From contig JAYRYA010000022.1 in the NCBI GenBank assembly GCA_041917255.1, positions 16,615 to 80,614 of the forward strand: 64,000 nucleotides of DNA, written 5' to 3'. Each line of letters begins with the position of its first letter. Positions within the stretch are counted from its first letter, which is position 1. Below the pieces are notes generated by a model, which was not told where the DNA came from, ran no database searches, and saw only the letters and a list, made by a program, of their open reading frames with translations. Positions 1 through 8,099 of this stretch are shown here, piece by piece. This DNA is from Zoogloea sp041917255. Its GTDB lineage: Bacteria > Pseudomonadota > Gammaproteobacteria > Burkholderiales > Rhodocyclaceae. A program made the position numbers and the translations under genes.

Positions 1-125
1 TTGATTGCACTCGACTTGCCGGCATTGGAACGCCCGGCAAAGGCGACTTCCGGCCCGTCAGGGGCGGGAAGGCCACTCGGCTTGGCAATGGAGATTTCGA
101 ACTGGGCGTTTCTGAAGAGGGACAT
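1..125 (-). CDS. engB: Ribosome biogenesis GTP-binding protein EngB/YsxC, N-terminal part
   Basis: The minus strand reads from an ATG at 125-123 into the window edge, giving the first ~41 residues of an EngB/YihA (YsxC) GTPase. The visible part starts MSLFRNAQFEISIAKPSGLP and reaches the G1 P-loop GRSNAGKSS, which is diagnostic of the family. EngB acts in assembly of the large ribosomal subunit. The rest lies before position 1. It is divergent from the cytochrome c4 gene. Identification rests on the start and P-loop only. Confidence 0.85.
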   Translation of the reverse strand, partial: MSLFRNAQFEISIAKPSGLPAPDGPEVAFAGRSNAGKSSAI

Positions 126-186
126 GGAGCGAAACAGGCGAGCACGAAGCGGTATCGTCGCGTCGCGCAAATGGCTGGAATTGCTA

Positions 187-192
187 TAGAAT
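187..192 (+). promoter_or_regulatory. Possible -10 box for the cytochrome c4 gene
   Basis: TAGAAT (five of six bases of TATAAT) lies 43 bases before the cytochrome c4 start, in the gap shared with divergent engB. I see no good -35 element at the usual distance, so this is only a candidate. Confidence 0.3.
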
Positions 193-234
193 AGCAGGTT
201 TGAGACATCCACATTCTTGGCTTCCGAGGACATC

Positions 235-870
235 ATGATCAAGCGTTCCCTGCTGCTTTCGCTGCTTCTGGCCACTGGCGCGGTTCAGGCCCAAGACAAG
301 GCTGCTGCCCAGCCCGACCTGGCCAAGGCCAAACAGACTGCAGAACAGGTTTGCGGTGCCTGCCACGGCACCGACGGCAACAGCCAGATCCCCACGAACC
401 CGAAACTCGCAGGCCAGCATGCGGAATACCTCTACAAGCAGCTGACCAACTTCAAGAGCGAAGGCGGCAAGCCGGCCGAACGCGCCAACGCCGTGATGGG
501 TGGCATGGTTGCAGCCCTCTCCGCCGACGACATGAAGGGCCTCGCCACCTACTTCGCCGGCCAGAAACTGAAGCCCGAAGCCGCCAAGAACAAGGCCTCC
601 ATCGAACTCGGCCAGCGCCTGTGGCGCGCCGGCGACCTGAAGCGCGGCATCCCCGCCTGTGCCGCCTGTCACGGCCCGGCCGGTGCCGGCCTGCCCGCCC
701 AGTACCCGCGTCTGGCTGGTCAGTTTGCCGATTACACCGAAGCCCAGCTGAAGGCCTTCCGCGCTGGCGAGCGTGCCAACGATCCGGCCAAGATGATGCG
801 CACCATCGCCCTCAAGATGACCGACCCGGAAATCAAGGCCGTCGCCGACTACGCCGCCGGCTTGCGCTGA
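235..870 (+). CDS. Diheme cytochrome c4, periplasmic
   Basis: This 211-residue precursor has a signal peptide (MIKRSLLLSLLLATGAVQA) and two CxxCH heme sites, CGACH near residue 37 and CAACH near 143. Each sits in its own cytochrome c domain, as in cytochrome c4. Such proteins carry electrons in the periplasm from the bc1 complex or to terminal oxidases and reductases. A TTG at 217 is in frame, but the ATG at 235 fits better: GAGGA ends five bases before it and the signal peptide starts there. The downstream genes resB and ccsB encode heme-attachment machinery for such proteins. A strong terminator follows directly. Confidence 0.93.
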   Translation: MIKRSLLLSLLLATGAVQAQDKAAAQPDLAKAKQTAEQVCGACHGTDGNSQIPTNPKLAGQHAEYLYKQLTNFKSEGGKPAERANAVMGGMVAALSADDMKGLATYFAGQKLKPEAAKNKASIELGQRLWRAGDLKRGIPACAACHGPAGAGLPAQYPRLAGQFADYTEAQLKAFRAGERANDPAKMMRTIALKMTDPEIKAVADYAAGLR

Positions 871-901
871 GTCAAGGCGCTTCCCAGCGCCCGGCAGCTA
901 T

Positions 902-932
902 AAAAAAGGGGTGGTCTCGACCACCCCTTTTT
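902..932 (+). terminator. Rho-independent terminator after cytochrome c4
   Basis: A near-perfect palindrome pairs an A-run plus GGGGTGG (908-914) with CCACCCC (921-927), followed by a T-run to 932. It separates the c4 gene from resB. Confidence 0.85.
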
Positions 933-1002
933 CCATTGAAATCCGCGATCAGTCACGGTCGCCACTCCAACTTCACCCCGGTTCTTCCGCCCGACTCCAT
1001 CC

Positions 1003-3039
1003 ATGCGACACCGCAGCAACTCCCGCGCACTCTACGAACTGCTCAGTTCGATGCGCTTTGCGATCAGCCTGCTGACGATCCTCGGGATCGCCTCGATCAT
1101 CGGGACGGTGCTCAAGCAGAACGAGCCCTACAACAACTACCTCAATCAGTTCGGTCCATTCTGGTTTCCGATCTTCGAGAAGCTGGGCCTCTACGCCGTT
1201 TATAACTCCGTCTGGTTCCTGACCATCCTGGCCTTCCTGGTGATCTCCACCAGCGTCTGCATCGTCCGCCAGACCCGCCCGATGCTGCTTGACATGCGCA
1301 GCTTCCGCGAACACGCGAAGGAAAACTCCCTCGCCCAGTTCCAGCACCATGACCGGGTGCCCTGCACGCTGCCCGCCGCAGAGGCCCAGGCCGCAGCCAG
1401 CGCCTACCTCACCCGCGCCGGCTTTACCGCACGCAGCAACCCCCGAAACGATGGCGTGCTCCTCGCCGCCAAGCAGGGCAGCTGGTCGCGCATCGGCTAT
1501 TTCCTGGCCCACTCTGCGATCGTGCTGATCTGCCTCGGCGGCCTGCTCGACGGCAACCTGCCCCTCAAGGCGCAGATGGCGATGGGCGGCAAGGTGGTCA
1601 CCTCCGGCAACCAGCTGATCTCCGACATCGGCCCCCAAAGCCGGCTTGGGCTCGACAACTGGAGCTTCCGCGGCAACGTCTTCATCCCCGAGGGCAAGAG
1701 CGCCAACGTCGCGGTACTCAACGTGCAGGACGGCATCCTGCTGCAGGACCTGCCCTTCAGCGTGTCCCTCAAGAAGTTCCATCTGGACCACTACGAGAGC
1801 GGGATGCCCAAGCGCTTCGCCAGCGACATCATCATCACGGACAACGCCAGCGGCCAATCGGTCGAGAAGACCATCGAGGTCAACAAGCCCTTCGAGTTCG
1901 ATGGCGTGATGATGTATCAGGCCAGCTTCGAAGACGGGGGCTCGAAGCTCAAGCTCATTGCCCACGACCTGCGCCCTGGCGCCAGTGCCGACTTTGCGCT
2001 CGAAGGCGCCATCGGCGACGCTGTCAAGGTGACCACCGCGGGCCTCGACCACACCCTGGAGCTTGGTAGCTTCCGCGCCTTCAACATCGAGAACATGGCC
2101 AGTGACCAGCCGGATGCGGCCGGCACCATGGCCACGCTCGAAAAGCACCTGGGCAGTGGCGCCAAGTCGCCCACCAAAAAGGACATGCAGAACGTCGGCC
2201 CGAGCTTCCAGTACAAGCTGCGGGATTCCGCCGGTCAGGCCCGCGAATACCAGACCTACATGCAACCGATCCAGCAGGACGGCGCCTGGTACATGCTCTC
2301 GGGCATGCGCGACTCGCCGTCCGCCCCCTTCCGCTTCATGCGCATCCCGATGGACGCCGACGGCAAGCCGGACAGCTGGTTCATGATCCGTCGCCAGCTG
2401 ATCGACAAATCCCGCCACGCCGAACTTGCCCGGCGCTTTGCCACCACCGCCGTGGGCCCGGACGTGGACGCCGCGGTGCGCGGCCGGATGGAAGAAACCA
2501 CCCGCAAGACGCTGGAGCTCTTTTCCATCGGCGGCTTCGAGAGCCTCGGCAAGTTCATCGAGAGCACCATCCCCGAAGCCGAACGCGACAAGGCCGCCGA
2601 CGTCTTCATCAAGATCCTCGAGGGCGCCACCTGGGAAGCCTGGAAGCTCGCCCGTGCCGACGCCGGCCTGCCCGCCGTCACGCCGGACAGCGCCGCCGGC
2701 CGGCTGGTGCGCGACACCCTCAACGCCACCAGCGACAGCCTGCACTACGGCGCACCGATCTTCTTCCAGATGGCGGGTTTCGACGAGGTCCGCGCCACCG
2801 TGCTGCAGGTCACCCGCTCACCGGGCAAACCGATCGTCTACTTCGGCTCGCTGCTGTTGGTGCTGGGCGTGTTCGCGATGCTCTACATCCGCGAACGTCG
2901 GCTCTTCGTGCTGATCAAAGACTCGGGCGAGGCGCTCATCGCCCTCAGCTCCAACCGTAAGTCGATGGATGTGGAAGAATCCTTCCGGCGCCATCGGGAC
3001 GGCCTCGCCGCCGCCCTCAAACCCGTAACACCGGCCTGA
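1003..3039 (+). CDS. resB: Cytochrome c biogenesis protein ResB (Ccs1), System II
   Basis: The 678-residue product has the ResB/Ccs1 layout: hydrophobic segments near residues 17-35, 65-88 and 160-180, a long periplasmic region, and a last membrane helix near 606-626. With CcsB it forms the System II synthase that moves heme to the periplasm and attaches it to CxxCH motifs. The ATG at 1003 has no obvious Shine-Dalgarno sequence, but the N-terminus (ELLSSMRFAISLLTILGIAS) is typical of the family. ccsB begins 30 bases after its stop, so the two are probably one operon. The cytochrome c4 just upstream is a likely client. Confidence 0.93.
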   Translation: MRHRSNSRALYELLSSMRFAISLLTILGIASIIGTVLKQNEPYNNYLNQFGPFWFPIFEKLGLYAVYNSVWFLTILAFLVISTSVCIVRQTRPMLLDMRSFREHAKENSLAQFQHHDRVPCTLPAAEAQAAASAYLTRAGFTARSNPRNDGVLLAAKQGSWSRIGYFLAHSAIVLICLGGLLDGNLPLKAQMAMGGKVVTSGNQLISDIGPQSRLGLDNWSFRGNVFIPEGKSANVAVLNVQDGILLQDLPFSVSLKKFHLDHYESGMPKRFASDIIITDNASGQSVEKTIEVNKPFEFDGVMMYQASFEDGGSKLKLIAHDLRPGASADFALEGAIGDAVKVTTAGLDHTLELGSFRAFNIENMASDQPDAAGTMATLEKHLGSGAKSPTKKDMQNVGPSFQYKLRDSAGQAREYQTYMQPIQQDGAWYMLSGMRDSPSAPFRFMRIPMDADGKPDSWFMIRRQLIDKSRHAELARRFATTAVGPDVDAAVRGRMEETTRKTLELFSIGGFESLGKFIESTIPEAERDKAADVFIKILEGATWEAWKLARADAGLPAVTPDSAAGRLVRDTLNATSDSLHYGAPIFFQMAGFDEVRATVLQVTRSPGKPIVYFGSLLLVLGVFAMLYIRERRLFVLIKDSGEALIALSSNRKSMDVEESFRRHRDGLAAALKPVTPA

Positions 3040-3069
3040 CCGGCCCCATTGTTTCCAGGAGTCCCATTC

Positions 3070-4209
3070 ATGGACATTGCCCACACCGACAACAGCGCCC
3101 TGCTCCGCCGCCTGAACCCCGGCGACTGGCTGTTCGCCCTCGCCCTGGCGGGTGGCGCAGCCTTTGCCCTGCGCCAGTACGGCGGCTTCATGGACATCTA
3201 CGAGAAGCTGATCCTCGTGCTCACCGTGCCGGCCATCGCTGCCATCGGCTGGGCCTGGAAGCCTTTCCGGCTCTTCCTGGCGGTATCGACGGCGCTGGCG
3301 CTGGTCAGCATCAGCCTCTACCAAGGCGATCTGGCCCGGGCCGAGAAGGTGTTCTTCCTCAAGTACCTCATCTCCAGCCAGACGGCGATCATGTGGATGA
3401 GCGCGCTGGTCTTCATCGCCACCGGCGCCTACTGGCTGGGCCTGCTGGCCCGCTCCGATTTCGCAGAGAAGACCGGATCCGCCCTCACCTGGAGCGCCGC
3501 CACGATGGGCACCACCGGCCTCCTCGTGCGCTGGTACGAGAGCTACCTGATCGGCACCGACGTGGGCCACATCCCCATCAGCAACCTCTACGAAGTCTTC
3601 GTGCTGTTCTCGCTGATCACCGCCCTGCTCTACCTGTATTACGAAGGCCGCTACGCCACCCGCCGGATGGGCGCCTTCGTGCTGCTGGTGATCTCGGCGG
3701 CGGTGGCCTTCCTGCTGTGGTACACCTTCTCCCGCGAGGCTCAGGAGATCCAGCCACTGATCCCTGCGCTGCAGAGTTACTGGATGAAGGTGCACGTGCC
3801 CGCCAACTTCATCGGCTACGGCGCCTTCGCGCTGGCGGCGATGATTGGCGTGGCCGACCTGCTGGTGCGCAAGGGCATCCTGGCCAGCCGCCTGCCCGCC
3901 CCTGAGGTGCTCGACGACGTGATGTACAAGGCCATCGCCATCGGCTTTGCGTTCTTCACCATCGCCACCATCCTCGGCGCCCTGTGGGCCGCCGAAGCCT
4001 GGGGCACCTACTGGCAGTGGGACCCGAAGGAAACCTGGGCCTTCATCGTGTGGCTCAACTACGCCGCCTGGCTGCACGTGCGGCTCACCAAAGGCCTGCG
4101 CGGTGCGATGCTGGCCTGGTGGGCGGTGATCGGCCTTCTCGTCACCGCCTTCGCCTTTGTCGGCGTCAATATGTTCCTGTCAGGCCTGCACTCCTACGGC
4201 TCGCTCTGA
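3070..4209 (+). CDS. ccsB: Cytochrome c biogenesis protein CcsB (CcsA/ResC family), System II
   Basis: A 379-residue polytopic membrane protein carrying the tryptophan-rich heme-handling WWD motif (WGTYWQWDPKETWAF near residues 312-326). It is the partner of ResB in System II. The ATG at 3070 is preceded by CCAGGA; an in-frame TTG at 3049 would overlap the ribosome-binding site and is less likely. The last 16 bases overlap the end of the convergent DUF455 gene, whose coding sequence also holds a terminator-like hairpin that could stop ccsB transcription. Confidence 0.93.
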   Translation: MDIAHTDNSALLRRLNPGDWLFALALAGGAAFALRQYGGFMDIYEKLILVLTVPAIAAIGWAWKPFRLFLAVSTALALVSISLYQGDLARAEKVFFLKYLISSQTAIMWMSALVFIATGAYWLGLLARSDFAEKTGSALTWSAATMGTTGLLVRWYESYLIGTDVGHIPISNLYEVFVLFSLITALLYLYYEGRYATRRMGAFVLLVISAAVAFLLWYTFSREAQEIQPLIPALQSYWMKVHVPANFIGYGAFALAAMIGVADLLVRKGILASRLPAPEVLDDVMYKAIAIGFAFFTIATILGALWAAEAWGTYWQWDPKETWAFIVWLNYAAWLHVRLTKGLRGAMLAWWAVIGLLVTAFAFVGVNMFLSGLHSYGSL

Positions 4210-5030
4210 GCCTCCTGGCGGGGCCTGCCACCCTCCAGTCGGGTGATCTCGGCCGCACTGAAGCCCGCCATCCGGCGGGCTTCAACGTTTAACGGCTTGG
4301 GCGGCCAGGGCGCATCGAAGTCGGTCATCAGCACCAGATAAGTCGGCTCGGGGTCCAGCCCGCGTTCCGCACAAAAGTACCGGAACCAGCGGTCGCCCAG
4401 CGCCACGTGGCCAATCTCGTCGCGCAGGATGATGTCGAGCACGCGGATCGTCGCCTCATCTCCGATCCGCTTCAGACTGGCCACAATCGGCGGCGTGGCG
4501 TCCAGCCCTCGTGCTTCGAGCACTCGCGGCACCAGCGCCATCCGGGCGAGTGGATCGTCGGCTGTCTTGACCGCCATGTCCCACAACCCGCGATGGGCAG
4601 GAAAATCCCCGTACGCATACCCCAGACTGGCGAGCCGCTCGCACACGAGCCCGAAGTGGTACGCCTCCTCCGCCGCCACCTGCAACCATCCCCGATAGTA
4701 ATCCACCGGCAGATTGCGGAAACGATAGACGCAATCAAGCGCGAGATTGATGGCGTTGAACTCGATATGGGCGATGGCGTGCAGCAGCGCCGCATGCCCC
4801 TCTGGCGTATTGGGCTTGCGACGCGGAACGGCGGTATGGGGGATGAGCGCTGGCCGTTCGGGGCGACCGGGGTCGTTCACCACCTGGGCAGGTGTCGGTT
4901 CTGTCAGGGACAGTCCGATTCGACCGCAACACCAGTCGTCGTACAGACTGGCGGTGAGCGCAGATTTGTGATCTGGCGAAGGCGTCATCAGGGCGTGCAA
5001 GGCCCGCGCATGAAGGTCGTCGTGCATCAT
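4194..5030 (-). CDS. DUF455 ferritin-like diiron protein
   Basis: The 278-residue protein matches the DUF455 ferritin-like family. Candidate diiron ligands are a Glu near residue 90 (HIEFNAINL), an EExxH-type motif at 121-125 (AAEEAYHFG) and a later DEIGH. Relatives of MiaE, the tRNA hydroxylase, share this fold, but the substrate here is unknown and I assign no reaction. Two ATGs (5030 and 5027) are possible starts, neither with a clear ribosome-binding site. It lies downstream of the phasin terminator on the same strand and converges on ccsB with a 16-base overlap. Confidence 0.82.
   Translation of the reverse strand: MMHDDLHARALHALMTPSPDHKSALTASLYDDWCCGRIGLSLTEPTPAQVVNDPGRPERPALIPHTAVPRRKPNTPEGHAALLHAIAHIEFNAINLALDCVYRFRNLPVDYYRGWLQVAAEEAYHFGLVCERLASLGYAYGDFPAHRGLWDMAVKTADDPLARMALVPRVLEARGLDATPPIVASLKRIGDEATIRVLDIILRDEIGHVALGDRWFRYFCAERGLDPEPTYLVLMTDFDAPWPPKPLNVEARRMAGFSAAEITRLEGGRPRQEAQSEP
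4260..4283. terminator. Hairpin terminator inside the 3' end of the DUF455 gene
   Basis: GAAGCCCGCC (4260-4269) and GGCGGGCTTC (4274-4283) form a perfect 10-bp stem with a four-base loop, followed on the plus strand by AACGTTT. It lies 50 bases past the ccsB stop, inside the convergent DUF455 coding sequence. The U-tract is weak, so efficiency is uncertain. Confidence 0.55.
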
Positions 5031-5063
5031 GGCCGCGATGGTAGCGCGAACCGCGGCACAGAC

Positions 5064-5096
5064 AAAAAAATGGCCGTGTCCTCCAGGACACGGCCA
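5064..5096 (-). terminator. Rho-independent terminator after the phasin gene
   Basis: TGGCCGTGTCC (5071-5081) pairs perfectly with GGACACGGCCA (5086-5096) around a four-base loop. Seven A residues at 5064-5070 give a U-run on the minus strand, so it terminates phasin transcription. Confidence 0.9.
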
Positions 5097-5129
5097 AATA
5101 CCCTTGAACCTACAGCCTGTGAATGCCGA

Positions 5130-5675
5130 TCAGGCCGTCTTGCGCTTTGCTGCGCGGGCCTTCGGCGCCGGCGCAGCCACATCCTTGAGCGCCAGCAGGT
5201 TGGCTTCGGCGATTTCGCCAAACTGATCGGCCACCTTGCTGAACGAATCGAGCGCCGCATTCTGCGTTTCGAGCCCTTGGCGGATCGCCTGGAACAGCGG
5301 CGCAAAACTCTCCGGCGCACCTTCAGCGATTCGATCGAGGTTGTCCTGGATCTGACGGGTCGCATCGGCGGTGGATTGCTTGACCGCATCGGCAAGAATC
5401 TCGCGAGTTTCCATCAGAACAGCATACTGCTGACGGGCGCTGTCCGCGGCACGATCAAAATTCGGTTGCAGGTAGGTGGCCTGCCAGCTGGCGAGCCCCT
5501 CCGGATCCTTCACCTCCAGCAGCGCCTGGGAGGCGGCCATCGCCTCGCGCGACGAAGCCAAGCCGGTATCCACCTGCAGACGGGTGATCTTCTCGACCTG
5601 CGCCGCCAGCGCCTGACCAAGCTCAATCAAACTATCCAGCGTGGCATCCTGAAAAGGACCGAATTGCGTCGACAT
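5130..5675 (-). CDS. Phasin family protein (PHA granule-associated)
   Basis: A 181-residue, mostly helical protein (MSTQFGPFQDATLDSLIELG...) with a lysine/alanine-rich tail (APAPKARAAKRKTA). It matches the betaproteobacterial phasins that coat polyhydroxyalkanoate granules. A very good AAGGAGA ribosome-binding site precedes the start, in keeping with an abundant protein. It has its own terminator, so it is probably monocistronic. The 183 bases upstream hold a TGC-rich dyad that might bind a PhaR-type repressor. No PHA synthase gene is in the window. Confidence 0.88.
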   Translation of the reverse strand: MSTQFGPFQDATLDSLIELGQALAAQVEKITRLQVDTGLASSREAMAASQALLEVKDPEGLASWQATYLQPNFDRAADSARQQYAVLMETREILADAVKQSTADATRQIQDNLDRIAEGAPESFAPLFQAIRQGLETQNAALDSFSKVADQFGEIAEANLLALKDVAAPAPKARAAKRKTA

Positions 5676-5740
5676 GAAATCTCCTTGAATGATTCGGGGC
5701 CGATCTGCATCGATACGGGAGTCTCCTCCACCCGTCTTTT

Positions 5741-5754
5741 TTGTGCAATGCAGC
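5741..5754. promoter_or_regulatory. TGC-rich dyad upstream of the phasin gene, possible PhaR-type operator
   Basis: TTGTGCAATGCAGC contains TGCA/TGCAG half-sites about 66-79 bases before the phasin start. PhaR repressors of phasin genes are known to bind TGC-rich elements. The link here is inference from position and composition only. Confidence 0.25.
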
Positions 5755-5858
5755 GTTGGCTGACGGAACGGATTCTGCCAAATAAGGTGATTCCACCAAA
5801 TCCGGCGTTTCCCCTCCGAGCATCCGGGAAAACCCGGACGATATCATTTGCGGACGCG

Positions 5859-6476
5859 TCAATCGGATTGTGGCTCGGCACACACCACGATCCGCACCAG
5901 CGTAGCCAGCGAGTCCGCCTGCAACTTCTCCATCACCCGGGCCCGATGCTGCTCGACCGTCTTCATGCTGATGCCCAGATCCTCGGCGATCTGCTTGTTG
6001 AGCCGTCCGGCAACCATCCCCTCCATGACGTCGCGCTCACGCAGGGTCAGCGCATCGAGGCGTCGCTGGAATCCGGCTCGCCTGGCGCGCAGGCGTCTTC
6101 GATGCGTCGCGACCTGAACGGCCTCCTGGACGCGATCCAGCAGTACCTGCTCGTTGAACGGTTTCTGCAAGAAATCGAAAGCGCCATCCCGCATCGCCCG
6201 CGCAACCATCGGCACATCTCCGTGCCCGGAAACGAAGATGATCGGCGCCGTGTGCGAAAGCCGGATCAGGCGCTCCTGCAACCCGACGCCTGAAAGTCCG
6301 GGCATCCGTACATCCAGCACCATGCAATGCGCCCGCGCCAGCGCTTCAGGGTCGTCCAGCACGTCCAGCGCGCTGGCAAAGCTACGTACCGGCAAGCCAA
6401 GGGTTTCGATCAAGAGTCCGATGGAAAGCCTGACGGCATCATCGTCATCCACCACGCACACCAGCGGCGTGTCCAT
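5859..6476 (-). CDS. FixJ/NarL-type response regulator
   Basis: A 205-residue two-domain regulator. The receiver has the acidic pocket (VVDDDDA), phosphoacceptor Asp55 in VLDVRMPG and the lysine in LQKPF. The C-terminal LuxR-type helix-turn-helix covers roughly residues 140-200 (LTLRERDVMEGMVAGRLNKQ). All catalytic receiver residues are present. The kinase gene lies 61 bases upstream on the same strand, so the pair is a FixLJ-like two-component system. The targets are unknown. The flanking phasin and ffh genes do not suggest a regulon. Confidence 0.92.
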   Translation of the reverse strand: MDTPLVCVVDDDDAVRLSIGLLIETLGLPVRSFASALDVLDDPEALARAHCMVLDVRMPGLSGVGLQERLIRLSHTAPIIFVSGHGDVPMVARAMRDGAFDFLQKPFNEQVLLDRVQEAVQVATHRRRLRARRAGFQRRLDALTLRERDVMEGMVAGRLNKQIAEDLGISMKTVEQHRARVMEKLQADSLATLVRIVVCAEPQSD

Positions 6477-6537
6477 GATTTGTCTCCTGCCAGGTGTCTC
6501 ATTTTTTTATTTGTGATGCTGTTTTTTTCGTGCCCAC

Positions 6538-8031
6538 TCATTCGGCAGGCATCGACGGTAAGGCCAAACAGAAGGTTGTTCCCTGGGGACCACTGGTTTC
6601 AACCCACATTCGCCCTCCGTGGCTCTCGATGATCGTCCGGCAGATTGCCAAACCCAGGCCAACACCATCCGGCTTGGTTGTGACAAACGGTGCGAACGGA
6701 TCTTGCCGCACGGCTTCGGCAAGTCCCTCGCCACAGTCGATCACCGCGACTTCCACCATTCCATCGTGGTCGACTCGCGTCCGAATCGCAAGTTCTCTTG
6801 CCCACCGGACGCCCCCCATGGCGTCAATCCCGTTCTTGACCAGGTTGCTGAGCACCTGCCCCAACTGGACCTGATCGCCATTGACCAACGGAAGCGGGTC
6901 AGCGCGCTGGAGCGTCAGCTGAACGGCGTGAGCGCGGGCTTCAAACTCAGCAAAACGGACGACACTGTCGACAACCTTGTTCAGATCTACCGGGGCCCAT
7001 TTTAGCGCACCACGGCGAACGAAACTGCGCACCCGATGAACGATGTCGCCGGCACGCATGGCCTGTTCCGAGATCATCTTCAGGGGCTCGGCAATGCGAT
7101 GGCCGTGGGATCCAAGCTCGTCGAGACGCCGGAGCGCCACGCCAGAGAAATTTCGCAGCGCGGTGAGCGGCTGGTTGAGTTCGTGGGAGAGCACTGACGC
7201 CATCTCGCCCAGGTGGATCAGGTGGGCGGCACGCGCCAGCTCGCGTTCCTGACGCTTCTCCCGGGCGATGCTGAGGTATTGGTCGTGCACGTCGCGCAAG
7301 ATCCCGATCATCCGGGAGGGCTTGCCCATCTGATCCCGTTCCATGATCTTGCCGCGCAGCGCAACCCAGCGGTACGTGCCGTCATTCACCCGCAGGCGAA
7401 ATTCGACCTCCGTCATGGGACGGCCGCCCGAAAGATGGGCATTGAACGCCGCCATGGCCTTGCGCAGATCATCTGGGTGAATACGCTCCGGCCAGATGTC
7501 GTTGCCACGCAGCGGGGCACCGTCGGGCCAGCCGATGATTGCGCGAAACGATGGGCTGATGTTGATCACCCCGGTGTCGAGCGTCCAGTCCCACAACGCA
7601 TCGCCATGGCCCTCAAGGGCGAACTGCCACAAGCGCTCAGAAGCGGTCAGGGTCTCCCGATGCTCGCGGGCAATGGTGATGTCGCGCAGTACGCAGGTGA
7701 AACGTACCGTATCGCCGGCGGCATTCCGCTCGGTAACACCTCCCCGCGCGGAAAACCATCGCGAACGACCATCCCGGCAACATAGACGGAACTCGGCGTC
7801 GAATGCCCCCCCACCTGCCGCAACACACACCTCAAGGCAGGCTAGTGTCGCGTCGCGATCATCGGCATGGAGGTGCTCACGCCAGTCAAGGGTCAGGTTT
7901 TCGTGCGTCTGACCGAGTGCCTCACCGAGCCTTGCCGAGGAGAAAATGCGCTGCTCCGCCGGAAACCAGTCCCAGAGCACATCGCCCGAAGCCTCAAAAG
8001 CCAATCGCCAGCGATCGTCATCGGACGTCAT
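6538..8031 (-). CDS. Soluble double-PAS sensor histidine kinase (FixL-like)
   Basis: A 497-residue kinase with two PAS/PAC units (about residues 8-125 and 130-255), an H-box SHELNQPLTALRN (His near 283), an N-box with NLVKNGIDAMGG, and the G2 box GVGLGLAICRTIIESHGG. No transmembrane segment is visible, so it senses a cytoplasmic signal. I cannot show a heme-binding histidine, so an oxygen-sensing role as in FixL is only a possibility. I chose the ATG at 8031 over an in-frame GTG at 8043 because GAGGGAG sits just before the ATG. It precedes its response regulator by 61 bases. Confidence 0.9.
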   Translation of the reverse strand: MTSDDDRWRLAFEASGDVLWDWFPAEQRIFSSARLGEALGQTHENLTLDWREHLHADDRDATLACLEVCVAAGGGAFDAEFRLCCRDGRSRWFSARGGVTERNAAGDTVRFTCVLRDITIAREHRETLTASERLWQFALEGHGDALWDWTLDTGVINISPSFRAIIGWPDGAPLRGNDIWPERIHPDDLRKAMAAFNAHLSGGRPMTEVEFRLRVNDGTYRWVALRGKIMERDQMGKPSRMIGILRDVHDQYLSIAREKRQERELARAAHLIHLGEMASVLSHELNQPLTALRNFSGVALRRLDELGSHGHRIAEPLKMISEQAMRAGDIVHRVRSFVRRGALKWAPVDLNKVVDSVVRFAEFEARAHAVQLTLQRADPLPLVNGDQVQLGQVLSNLVKNGIDAMGGVRWARELAIRTRVDHDGMVEVAVIDCGEGLAEAVRQDPFAPFVTTKPDGVGLGLAICRTIIESHGGRMWVETSGPQGTTFCLALPSMPAE

Positions 8032-8070
8032 CGGCTCCCTCACGGCCGCGTGTCAGCGGCGAACAGGATC

Positions 8071-8094
8071 AGCCGGCCCCGGTCGGAGCCGGCT
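8071..8094 (-). terminator. Hairpin after ffh, possible weak terminator
   Basis: AGCCGGC (8071-8077) pairs with GCCGGCT (8088-8094) in the 68-base gap between the ffh stop and the kinase start. No U-run follows on the minus strand, so read-through into the kinase gene is possible. Confidence 0.35.
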
Positions 8095-8099
8095 CACAA

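Noticed and set aside
973..2745. Long minus-strand open frame (590 codons) opposite resB
   Set aside because: It is the antisense of a clearly recognised gene in GC-rich DNA, with Gly/Ala/Val/His-rich composition and no family match. The same applies to long antisense frames at 16619-18451, 28696-30513, 25519-27165, 61154-62599 and 62334-63917.
4407..6293. Plus-strand open frame of 628 codons across the DUF455-phasin-regulator region
   Set aside because: It runs through a strong minus-strand terminator and three well-recognised minus-strand genes, and has no recognisable domain.
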